Part shown: positions 1 to 9,961 of the stretch, one piece after another
How the letters are laid out: every line of letters begins with the position of its first letter
Position numbering within the stretch: the stretch's first letter is position 1
Source: Physcia stellaris
Taxonomy: Eukaryota; Ascomycota; Lecanoromycetes; Caliciales; Physciaceae
Assembly (NCBI GenBank): GCA_018902385.1
Contig: JABSSW010000024.1
Coordinates: forward strand, 124,001 to 188,000
Length of the DNA: 64,000 bases
Reading direction: 5' to 3'
The notes under the pieces: generated by a model
The model's input: the letters and a program-made list of their open reading frames with translations, nothing else
What the model was told of the DNA's origin: nothing
Database searches by the model: none
Translations under genes and position numbers: made by a program

Positions 1-676
1 CCAAGTATCGAAGGAAGCCTATCAGTTGAGGCAGTGAAAGTCCAGCTTGCCTTGCTACGGTCGTGAGGTACAGGTGCTGGACAGGAGGACAAGAGCAAGG
101 TTGAGAGATGGTGGATCTCGATGCCGGCGGAGTGTGGTAGAGGTATGCTGGGAATCTGTTCCGGGGATTAGCATCTTGGTTGGAGTGTGATCATATGCTA
201 GTAGTAAGCGAGGAGATTCATGTGTTCGCATGAGCTAGATCTTTCACGTCAGCAATAACTTGGCTGCCTTAGACCGCTGTCTCAAAGCCAGAAGTGTTAG
301 CTATTTTAATTCATCAAAGTAGAGCGTCGATGCCGCAGCAGAGGAGGGACCTGTAGGTAGTCTCCTTAACGCGTCACGCGAAAGCACATGATCGACGACT
401 TCTTATTGGCTCGCTCGTTTCTATGGCGGTGCTTATCGATAACAGCGGTGGCTGAGGTTCAATGACGACCGAGAGGACGTCAGCCCTTGCGTCGAGAAAT
501 AGAAACCTACAAATTCACTGAGCCATCAATGATCATTTGCATCAATTGAAGACGCCACGACTTAAAAGCATAGTTCCCTTCAGTATCACTGTCCTGAACG
601 TCCTCATCTCTTACCTACTCAAATACCTTGGCCGTTGTCTTCAATCATACCCACCTCCTGCTCCAAGCCCGAAAAT
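1..676. other. no gene recognised; upstream of first gene
   Basis: I see no credible coding region here. Only short open frames without family resemblance occur. The last 150 bases lead into the start codon at 677 and probably hold the promoter and 5' leader of the next gene, but I see no clear core element. Confidence 0.5.
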
Positions 677-2341
677 ATGTCAGACCAGCATCCGCAATAC
701 CAGATTGGTTCAGGCGTTCCTCTGAACCAGCAGTACCTTCAATCTTATCAAGTAGGCTCTGGTACAAGCCCAGACCATCCATCGCAGCAACAGCAGCATT
801 CCACAACTTTTGCACCTCCACCAGCACCAGACTATAACCCTCAAGCCCCAGACATTCCCACTGGACAGTATCAAGCATACCACCCGCACTCAAGCTACGA
901 TCCTCAAGGGCACGACCAGCCGAGTCATCAACTTCGGGATGAGCAGACAAGCGGACAACAGCCGCAGCAGAGTGTTCCCATTCCCCTCCCGGCCGAGCAG
1001 TCTCATGTACACGGTGGAGTTGGTGTCAATCAAGTTCCAGGTGCCTTGACCCCACGAAATGAAGCTCAAGGAGCTGTGCCGTACTTTCCGCCGCCTCCTT
1101 CTAATTATCAAGAAGCTCACTACCCTCCACCTACGAACTTCGTCGATCAACAACAGTCCCAACCGTCTGAAGCCGCACCTCTCAGCGGACGAAAAACACA
1201 TACCTCGGAGGATCTATCATTTAGGCCGCCATTGCCGCCTCGCCATTCAATTGAGCGGTCCTCCGACATTGACCCAATCCATTACACTCGCGATCCCCAT
1301 AGGCTCACAGCTTATCTAATTCCCTTCCCAAAGCCACAGCTCAAGAATACACCTGCATCTGGGATACCTGATCGCTTCCTCATCTATACTCCTCCGGCAC
1401 CTCCAATCCCCAAACCCGCCGAAGGCTCAAAAGAACCAAAGCTCCAGAAGGTTCAAAGAAAATGGCAAGAGGAGGTTCGCGCAGCTAAGACAAGCACGGC
1501 CAAGACTACGAGCTGGAAGGGTGTCAAAAGTAAAGCTACGCGTGGAATCAGCAAGGCTGTTGGTCTCACAACTACGGCGAATCTGGATTTCCTGAATCGG
1601 GTTCCTGACGGAAAGGGAAGCTCAAGCCGTCAGAGCTCTCCAGACGGTCGGCACGCTGATGATGGAGTACATGAAGATGACAGTACGCACAAAACGGTCG
1701 GACTACAGGAGATGGTGTTGGTCTATCCTGCCTCGTACGGTTCAACGCCTGAACAAGTCAAGGTCGAATTTATCAACACCATGATGAGAGCAAAATCAAA
1801 GGCACAACGGGACTCTGTCATCGCCACTGGTCTGCTACCTGTCACAGCTGCTATCGATATACTAGCCACCGTGATTTGGCCGTTTGGCGGGTTGCTGGAG
1901 GTGGATGGAGTGTGGGCATACTCCTCGATTCGTGGTGCAAAGACTGCCAGATCTGTTACAAAAAGACTCACGTCTTCCACCAAGACCGGCGTGACGGATC
2001 ACGAGACCGAAGAACAGGAAATGCAAGGCGACAAGCTTCATCTACAGTTTCAACAAGACCCTCGGATTGAGGTCTTGTATCGGTATTTATGCAGCAAATG
2101 TACGGCGCGCGATTCACAATTGTTTCCCAGTAGGGGAACGGCTACGACGGAGTCGGAGGTTCTGGAGTCTATCGGATGGGCGCCGTCGCAGACTGGAGGC
2201 GAGAAGAACTGGGAGGACGAGCAGTGGGAGACCAACGAGGTCAAGGACGATCTAAAGAACGTGATGAGCAAGGGCGCACGAGAGTGGGATAAATGGTGCA
2301 AAAAGTTTGCAGAGGATCCCGAGAAGGCTTTGAAGAAATGA
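677..2341 (+). CDS. conserved-looking fungal protein, Pro/Gln-rich N-terminus
   Basis: A single uninterrupted frame gives 554 residues from the ATG at 677 (MSDQHPQYQIGSG). An in-frame ATG at 635 would add 14 residues, but the downstream one begins the low-complexity tract cleanly. Residues 1 to about 210 are rich in Pro, Gln, His and Tyr and are probably disordered. The C-terminal half is ordered-looking: a basic stretch near 255-300, then a segment with a hydrophobic core (ATGLLPVTAAIDILATVIWP, about residues 381-400), and a charged, Trp-containing tail ending in KKFAEDPEKALKK. The hydrophobic segment is moderately long and might be a membrane hairpin or a buried helix pair. I do not recognise a named domain. 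Composition suggests an adaptor or scaffold, which is inference only. No intron is needed. The reverse-strand frames over this gene look like shadows. Confidence 0.85.
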   Translation: MSDQHPQYQIGSGVPLNQQYLQSYQVGSGTSPDHPSQQQQHSTTFAPPPAPDYNPQAPDIPTGQYQAYHPHSSYDPQGHDQPSHQLRDEQTSGQQPQQSVPIPLPAEQSHVHGGVGVNQVPGALTPRNEAQGAVPYFPPPPSNYQEAHYPPPTNFVDQQQSQPSEAAPLSGRKTHTSEDLSFRPPLPPRHSIERSSDIDPIHYTRDPHRLTAYLIPFPKPQLKNTPASGIPDRFLIYTPPAPPIPKPAEGSKEPKLQKVQRKWQEEVRAAKTSTAKTTSWKGVKSKATRGISKAVGLTTTANLDFLNRVPDGKGSSSRQSSPDGRHADDGVHEDDSTHKTVGLQEMVLVYPASYGSTPEQVKVEFINTMMRAKSKAQRDSVIATGLLPVTAAIDILATVIWPFGGLLEVDGVWAYSSIRGAKTARSVTKRLTSSTKTGVTDHETEEQEMQGDKLHLQFQQDPRIEVLYRYLCSKCTARDSQLFPSRGTATTESEVLESIGWAPSQTGGEKNWEDEQWETNEVKDDLKNVMSKGAREWDKWCKKFAEDPEKALKK

Positions 2342-2781
2342 CTGTTCGGGATTGACACATGGATTATGTCCTACAAGTAGGAAGTAAATGATAGTGTTTT
2401 CCTCCAAAGAAAAGCGTCTAAACGCAACAGATGAAAAATTCCGGTTTCATGACGCACTCCTTGAAAGTCCTGATGATACGGGGAGGCCTCCTTGGCCACA
2501 ATTGTAACGATACTTTCTAGCCTCACACCTTGCTCCTAGCTTGCTCCTGCCTTGTATCGATATACTTGTCACCAGGAAGGTGCAAGCGTGCGACCCGAAA
2601 ACAACAAATCAGCAGTCAACCACTGTTGAACAACTCATCGCTCAACTCAGGTAGGGTGTGATTAGCTGAAGCATTCTTTCAAGTATTAGGAAGATAGCAG
2701 GTAATATGCCCTCTACCAACGCATAAGCACCGATGCATGCTGATGTTTCCGCAGCTACTTATATCAAACGTATACTCCAAG
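2342..2781. other. intergenic, nothing recognised
   Basis: About 440 bases between two plus-strand genes. It should hold the 3' end of the first gene and the promoter of the second. I see no repeat, RNA gene or clear regulatory motif. Confidence 0.5.
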
Positions 2782-3768
2782 ATGCCACGATTCGCGTATG
2801 CCGATTATCGTATCGCTTGGCACTCTTGGGACCCAAGGAACCCAAATGGACGAATCGGACCTGGCACAGAGGACGATTACTTAAGACTCGTAGACTTGCT
2901 GTCGTCCGCTGAGACTCACACTCACATCATTGAATTTCAATATAATGGTTGGTATGCAGCGTTCAACTGTGACTACGTGTACGACGACGATCACGACTAT
3001 ATCCGAGTTCACCGTATAAGGTGCTCAAACCAAAACTTACGGCGGAGCTTCGCTAAATCAATGGAGTACCGGAGAGTATTGGAAGTGGCACTGCCACCTG
3101 AGCAGGTTCGGGACCGGCAGGTTTTTGGCAGATATATGTATACTTATATGTACCGTTGCCCAATCGACATACGCGTGATGAAACAGGTGGATGACGATAA
3201 TGGATGTTTCCTCCAGGTTGGGGTGTTATGTACCGGTAACGGCTTTGGTGGTGCTCCTTACTACGTTATTCTGATAGCCAAGGAAGTGGACCGTTCCCGG
3301 CCGGAGGAAGATCAGGCGTTGACAAATGATGAGCGAGAGAGATTAGGGATCAGTGACCACGATTGGGTCTCGTTTGGCCCCCAGTCCAGAGATCCTGTCA
3401 ATTGTACCTGTGGCATAGCCAACGCTAATGGCACACCTAATGCCAATGGCATGTCCAACACCGATGGCATACTCAACACCAATGGCATGGCCAATATCAA
3501 TGGCTTTACCAATGGCATACCTGTTACCAATGGTATACCTGTTACCAATGGCATGCCCAACACCAATGGCATACCCAACACCAATGGCAGACCCAATACC
3601 AATGGCATACCTGTTACCAATGGTATACCTGTTACGAATGGCATACCCAACACTAATGGCATACCTCATACCAATGGCATACCTGATACCAATGGCATAC
3701 CCAACACCAATGGCATGCCCAACACCAATGGTAACACCAATGGTATGTCCAACTCCAATAGCAACTAG
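2782..3768 (+). CDS. protein of unknown function with C-terminal Asn-Gly hexapeptide repeats
   Basis: The frame gives 328 residues from the ATG at 2782 (MPRFAYADYRIAWHSWDPRN); an upstream in-frame ATG at 2737 would add 15. Residues 1 to about 215 form a globular-looking, acidic and aromatic-rich region with paired features such as EFQYNGWYAAFNCDY and a Cys-poor core. I do not recognise the family. From about residue 216 the protein becomes an array of six-residue units of the type N-T-N-G-I-P, with variants V-T-N-G-I-P and N-T-N-G-M-P, and ends in SNSNSN. The array is encoded by an 18-bp minisatellite, so its copy number probably varies between strains. There is no clear signal peptide if the 2782 start is used. 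No intron is needed. Confidence 0.7.
   Translation: MPRFAYADYRIAWHSWDPRNPNGRIGPGTEDDYLRLVDLLSSAETHTHIIEFQYNGWYAAFNCDYVYDDDHDYIRVHRIRCSNQNLRRSFAKSMEYRRVLEVALPPEQVRDRQVFGRYMYTYMYRCPIDIRVMKQVDDDNGCFLQVGVLCTGNGFGGAPYYVILIAKEVDRSRPEEDQALTNDERERLGISDHDWVSFGPQSRDPVNCTCGIANANGTPNANGMSNTDGILNTNGMANINGFTNGIPVTNGIPVTNGMPNTNGIPNTNGRPNTNGIPVTNGIPVTNGIPNTNGIPHTNGIPDTNGIPNTNGMPNTNGNTNGMSNSNSN
3419..3762 (+). repeat. 18-bp coding minisatellite
   Basis: Tandem 18-bp units of the form AACACCAATGGCATACCC (with GTTACCAATGG variants) run through the 3' end of the preceding gene. Units stay in frame and differ mainly at third positions and in the first codon, which gives alternating N-T-N-G and V-T-N-G motifs. 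One block (V-T-N-G-I-P twice) occurs twice, which suggests unit-block duplication. All three reading frames of both strands are largely open across it, so the opposite-strand frames here are side effects of the repeat. Confidence 0.9.
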
Positions 3769-4040
3769 GATCTGACGAAAACGGCATGGGATCATTGGGA
3801 ATTGGAGGATAGTACTATGATGCAGTATGTTTGGATCACAGATTGAATAGAACCTTGAGCTCTTAGTCTTTTGCCACACCGTCTTGCTAGTTATTTGCCG
3901 AGTTTGTGCTTACCATCGGCGTAGAGGTGAGATAGGGGTTCCTTACCTTACCTCACTCCCAACATTACATAACTAGCGTACTTTCTGCCTAGTGCTGCAT
4001 GTGGACTAGCATTAGTGGCGTTGACTCGCGAAAACACTTA

Positions 4041-4059
4041 ACGCGCTAAATGGACGCGT
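4041..4059. promoter_or_regulatory. MCB-like box upstream of RNR large subunit
   Basis: A perfect ACGCGT palindrome lies at 4054-4059, with a near match ACGCGC at 4041-4046, about 212-230 bases before the RNR start codon. ACGCGT is the MluI cell-cycle box bound by MBF (Mbp1/Swi6) in yeasts, and ribonucleotide reductase genes are classic MBF targets at G1/S. The motif and its position are seen directly; the control is inferred from the family. Confidence 0.5.
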
Positions 4060-4270
4060 TTCCCATCTCCTAAATATCTACACAGCTCCCCACTTCCTCC
4101 ACGTCAACAAGCTGCAGCTCTTTGACCTTTCAAGCGGCCTCAACTACTCATACCTTAGACTTATGCACAAAGGCTGAAGAAGAGTCGACCCTCTGCTGCT
4201 TATTTGCTCACCATCCTATCCTACCATTCTCATCACGCTCATCATCAGTGGAAAATCCCCAACCCCCACC

Positions 4271-7200
4271 ATGTTCGTGTACAAGCGAGGTCAGCCCATA
4301 CGCATCCTCGCAGTCGACTTTGGAGGGAACCTGAGACGATCGCTATCCGAGCGTCGCTCGGTTCAGGTCAAGTCCAGTCTGTTGCTGACAAACAACTACA
4401 GATGGCCGCAAAGAGCGGGTGCAATTCGACAAAATCACCGCCCGTGTCTCAAGACTATGTTACGGCCTTGATGCGGAGCATGTCGATGCCGCTGCAATCA
4501 CACAAAAGGTCATCTCTGGTGTGTACCAAGGCGTCACGACGATAGAGCTCGACAATCTGGTGAGACGCTGCCCCTTTCCAAAATAAGTAAGCAATGGAAT
4601 ACTGATGTTGTCTCTTCAGGCCGCCGAAACAGCTGCCTACATGACCGTCACGCATCCTGATTATGCCATCCTTGCCGCTCGCATCGCAGTTTCGAACCTC
4701 CACAAACAGACAAAGAAGCAATTCTCCTCGGTTGTCGACGATCTCTTCCACTACGTTAATCCCATCAATCACAAATTAGCGCCATTGATATCACAAGAGA
4801 CACATGATGTGATCATGAAGCATGCGGAGGAACTGAATTCAGCCATTGTTTACGATCGAGACTTCAACTACCAATATTTTGGCTTTAAGACTTTGGAACG
4901 CTCATACCTACTGCGACTCAATGGGAAGATTGCCGAACGGCCACAGCATATGATTATGCGTGTGGCTGTGGGCATCCATGGCTCAGACATTGAGAAGGCT
5001 ATCGAGACGTATAATCTTATGTCGCAGAAATGCTTCACCCATGCATCTCCTACTCTCTTCAACGCCGGCACTCCTCAACCACAACTTTCATCCTGTTTCT
5101 TGATCGACATCAAAGACGATAGCATTGAGGGTATATATGATACACTCAAGACGTGTGCTCTCATATCGAAGACCGCTGGCGGCATTGGTGTCAATATTCA
5201 CCGAATTCGTGCTACTGGATCTTACATTGGTGGCACAAATGGGTCCTCAAACGGCATTGTACCTATGCTCCGTGTGTTCAACAACACTGCTCGATACGTT
5301 GATCAAGGAGGCAACAAGCGCCCTGGAGCATTCGCCATCTATTTAGAACCTTGGCACGCAGATGTTTTTGAGTTTCTGGACCTTCGTAAAAACCACGGCA
5401 AAGAAGAAGTCCGGGCACGTGATCTCTTCTTTGCCCTTTGGGTACCTGATCTGTTCATGAAGCGAGTCGAGGCAAACAAAGACTGGACATTGATGTGCCC
5501 GAACGAATGTCCTGGTCTGGCCGATGTTTATGGCGATGAGTTTGAGGCTCTCTATGAGACGTAGAACAACCTCCCTCTTTCTTGCATATGCGCTAACGTC
5601 ATTAGATATGAGAAAGAAGGTCGCGGTCGTAAGACGATCAAGGCTCAGAAGTTGTGGTATTCAATACTGGAAGCTCAAACCGAAACCGGCAATCCATACA
5701 TGCTCTACAAGGACGCTTGTAACCGCAAGAGCAACCAGAAGAACCTTGGCACTATCCGAAGCTCGAATCTGTGCACCGAGATCATTGAGTATACTGCGCC
5801 AGACGAGGTTGCCGTCTGTAACCTAGCATCTTTGGCCCTACCTACATATGTCGACGTGTCTCGAGGCGAATATGATTTCGGTAGACTTCATGAAGTCACC
5901 CAAGTGGTCGTCCGCAACCTCAACAAGATCATCGAGATCAATCACTATCCTGTCGAGGAGGCGAAGCGAAGCAACTTCAGACATAGACCGATTGGACTCG
6001 GCGTTCAGGGTCTTGCGGATGCTTTCCTTGCGCTTCGCCTACCTTTTGACTCCCCTGAAGCAAGACACTTAAACAAACAGATCTTTGAGACTATCTACCA
6101 CGCTGCACTAACAGCTTCTTGCGCTATAGCAAAAGATTTGGGTCCATATTCCACTTACGAAGGGTCACCTGTTTCCCAAGGTATTCTGCAATACGATATG
6201 TGGAACGTCACTCCTACCAACTTATGGGACTGGGATTCACTGAAGAAGGATATTGCGAAACATGGGGTTCGCAACAGTTTACTCGTCGCACCCATGCCCA
6301 CAGCAAGCACAAGTCAAATTCTTGGCAACAACGAATGCTTCGAGCCTTACACCTCCAATATCTATTCGCGTCGTGTTCTTGCCGGCGAGTTCCAGATTGT
6401 CAACCCATGGCTCCTGAAAGATTTAGTAGATATGGGCTTATGGTCAGACAACATGAAAAACCGCATAATTGCTGACGGAGGTTCTATTCAGAACATTCCT
6501 AACATCCCCGCTGATATCAAAGCGCTCTACAAGACGGTATGGGAAATCTCACAACGGACCATCGTCCAGATGGCCGCTGATCGAGGCGCCTTCATCGACC
6601 AATCTCAATCTCTAAATATTCACTTGAAGGAACCAACGATGGGGAAAATCACAAGCATGCATTTCGCAGGCTGGAAACTCGGCCTCAAGACCGGAATGTA
6701 CTACCTGCGCACCATGGCAGCCTCAGCTCCCATCCAATTTACCGTCGACCAAGAACAGCTCAAAGTGGCAGACACCAACATCGCACGCACAAACGGTAGC
6801 GCGAAGAAGCAATCTGGTGCACGAGGAGCCTATAACTCTAACGCTCATTCCTCGGTCCCTCGCCCTATGTATGTTCGTAAGCCGTCTATGGGGGCCGCCA
6901 CCGAGCTTTCGTCGACCAATGGTATGCCCACGCCCACCGCTACACCACCGCCGGAAAAGCTCTCGCCGCCTTCGAAGAAAGAGAGTAAAGTCCTGCCCAC
7001 CTTCAAGGCTGATGCCGAGGAGGGAGAGAGCCCTAAGCAACTGGCTACTGATCCACTAGATACACCAGGTAAAGAGAACGTGGAGCCGTTGACTAAAATA
7101 AATAGTGAGACGGTAAAGAAGCAGGATGAGGATGTCGAGGGAGAGTCGGAGGGAAGAGAGGGCGATATCTATGCACAGAAGGTTTTGGCTTGTGAGTGCT

Positions 7201-7307
7201 CCTTGAACGTTGTTGATTGATTGTCGAAGAGATTAGAAATTGGCTAACGGTAAAACAACATAGGCAGCATCGAGAACAAGGAGGCGTGTGTGATGTGTTC
7301 TGGTTAA
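4271..7307 (+). CDS. RNR1: ribonucleotide reductase large subunit, five exons
   Basis: Reduces ribonucleoside diphosphates to deoxyribonucleotides; the large (alpha) chain of class Ia reductase, cytosolic. Exons by splice sites and frame: 4271-4289, 4402-4559, 4620-5560, 5606-7191, 7264-7307. They join without error to 915 residues. An N-terminal ATP-cone starts [19 protein letters not shown]. The active-site set is present: Cys218 in QLSSCF, N-x-C-x-E (NLCTE, Cys429 and Glu431) and Cys444 in AVCNLASL. The loop [16 protein letters not shown] and the tyrosine pair in GMYYLRT are also intact. After about residue 760 comes a long Pro/Ser/Glu-rich linker, then the redox tail [14 protein letters not shown] with the shuttle cysteines 910 and 913. 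The tail sits alone in the 44-base last exon. Exon 1 codes only six residues plus one base. Likely MBF-controlled. Identification is secure. Confidence 0.97.
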
Positions 7308-9961
7308 GAGCGGTGCATTGCAGTTGTTGAGGGAATGCATATCTGGATACTTCAGGCGTTCTGGGTGATCGTACTGGGTTCGTCTTGTCTAATCGAGTTT
7401 GCGCGCTGTGGTAATCCTGGAGAATAAGATAGCACAACAAACGCATGTTCACCTCCTTAGTTCACAGTGGGTGACTGGAACGATCACAGCCAACAGGATG
7501 AAACTTTCACAGCTAATCCACTGGAACGTTCACTATCCAAACCGTGATGAGATGTGGTGACTCCTGGGTCACGTCTCGAATCACGGCGAACAGGGACATC
7601 GGTGAACTACTTAAACCCCCGTCCCCCTCCCTCTCTCCATCTCTTTTACATATTCAAACACTCCTCTCTATTGGTACTTCTCTATACTATTAGACTACCT
7701 ACAGCTCCTCCACATCTACACATGACTCAACCACCCAGACTAGGAAACCTGTTCTCCATCTGGTATATGTATCATCTCATCTGGCACGTAAACACGTGGA
7801 GTTAGTAGTGCGCCCTGTTCTTTGCCTCTGGATTGAACAACCAGTTCGCCGACATGGCTTACTTTCAGAAATTCGTCAAACGCACGATCCCCTTTTCAAA
7901 GAAGCCTATCCAACTCGGGATATCAACCCGTCATCATGATTGTCCATGGAGCGGCAGATCTGATCTATCTCGAGGGGTTGTCCCGTTGTCCATTTCACTA
8001 CAAATCGGTCATTGCCGTCGTGAATTATCAGAGCTTGCTGGGTCATGCTTATCGGGATGAGACTTATATAATGAGTGGGGTTTTTCAAATCATCTTTTCT
8101 CCGAAGTACAGAAAATTTAGATCTTATGCCTCTCACAACAGAGAAGAAAGAATAGGAAAGGAAGCACTCTTATATAACGTTTGTGTTCATTGAGAGAATC
8201 AGACGAGACTTTTACTTTCCTCGATACCTCTCACTCATCAGAGTCAACATATTTTCGATTCATCTCACAGCATGTAGATGACGCAACTATCGGAGGGACT
8301 GAAAAGCCAAGCGGTATTGACGTCAAGCTGACAATTGCGAAGGACAAGAATTATTTGCAGTGCTCCATGTATCAGCTTCTGACCAGCGGCGAAGGGATCT
8401 GTACCAGAAGACGGTGTTCACTATTTCGGTCTCACGCCCGAGGACTGGTACCGCGCATTCTGAGGTACTATTGGCGAGAATGCACGCGCGAAGAGATGGC
8501 ACCAGTAAGAAACAAAACATCAGCGCGGAGGCGCGCCCAAGCTCTTTGATGAAATAGGTGGAGGCGTGAGAATCAAGGGTGGATCACGAAAGAGATGATA
8601 TTAGCGTGGATTGATGAGTGGCTGGCGTGGCTGAGGAAAGAGGAGCAGAGAGATGGAGGTCAAAAATGTGGGGAAGAAGCAAGAAGGAGGATGCCCCTGA
8701 GAGTTTTCCGGACACGGCAGAGGAGAGCGATTCGGGATGTCGAATGACGTTGTCCGTATAATCGCAATAGGGCAGATGATTGATGATCTGTCCGGACCTG
8801 AAGTGGAGCACTCTTCCGCGTCATTAGGAGACTCGGAAAGTTGAACTAAAAGCAGTTTACGTGCGGTGGTCTGCGAGGACCTATGGTCAACAATGAGGAT
8901 TACTCGACTCAATACTCATGAGCATGACAATTGAATTGGGTATTCCTCGCAATGCCAATGCGCTTTCAAAGGTATTCACCGTGGACAGCTTTCAGTTCAG
9001 GGAAGCAAAGATGATAATTCTCGACACGGTCGAGCTTGGATTCGTCGACAATGAGAACCGTGTGAACGTTGCTTGCACCTGCGCTATGCAGCTGCCGTGC
9101 ATGATGCGAGGATCCTTGGAGAGTTCTACTTCGTCACAACTTTGAGCAATCTGCCTCACTCGCGCGGATCCTGTCCAAGCTTCGACTCGGGAAGATTCGA
9201 CCCAGTGGATGTTGACGACTAGTAATCTCCCAATGTCTCAAAAGGAGATCGACTGAATAGAGACTCGAAGGTATCATTGGAAACCCATCATGGACTTGAC
9301 TGCTTCTTTTGGTCGTCCAGATATTTGAATCTTGGTTCAAGGTTCGATTCGGCCTTATGGACATTGAGAGCGTCTCCAGACATGAGGACGAGTCGCTGAA
9401 TCACAACGGCAAAATTACTCAGATCGGTGGACAAATTCTGAACATGGTCAACCTCACCCCAAATATGAATCAAGATCAGTTTGTCTCTTTGTTCAACATT
9501 GGCATCAGAAAACATCTGCGCCTTCATATCTCTATCATCACGAGGAATGTGTTGAAGTGCCTGCTGTCCATAGAATTTCTCTAGTTGATCTCCCAAACGC
9601 TTTGGATCGCATCTTCTTGTATAGTTTGACAGGAGATCCCGTTCCCGTGGAAGATATGAGGTCTCTGTCCTTTCTTTCTCTATCGTTGTCTGCTTAGCCG
9701 ACTGAACTCACCTTATTGTTCAAGACTATTAGTGATCGCATCTGCGCCGGTGTGGGAATTTCCCCCTTAATCTCATCATCATCCATCTTGTCTTCATTCT
9801 GATGATCGCCTCTATCTTTAAACTTCTTCAAGGATGACATCCTCTTGAGCCTATTTTCAACGCATGGACAGCTAGCTGCAGAATCCCGTACGCGTGAAGT
9901 AGTCTCAGAACAAGTATGTTCTTGAGGCAGGCTGCAATGATCTTGCCATCTACACTCCAAG
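7308..9961. other. gene-poor stretch with unrecognised short frames
   Basis: After the RNR stop there is about 2.6 kb with no gene I can support. Short open frames exist on both strands (for example 7936-8193 plus, 8181-8549 plus, 9288-9596 minus), but none shows a family motif, splice-consistent extension or repeat. Base composition is like the neighbouring genes rather than AT-rich, so this is not RIP-type decay. It may be eroded coding DNA belonging with the helicase remnant that follows. Confidence 0.4.

Noticed and set aside
3419-3762. Possible CRISPR array
   Set aside because: Units are contiguous, coding and without spacers, and the genome is fungal.
3312-3879. Two long minus-strand frames opposite the Asn-Gly repeat
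   Set aside because: They owe their openness to the 18-bp minisatellite; all frames are open there and the plus-strand frame alone continues into a non-repeat protein.
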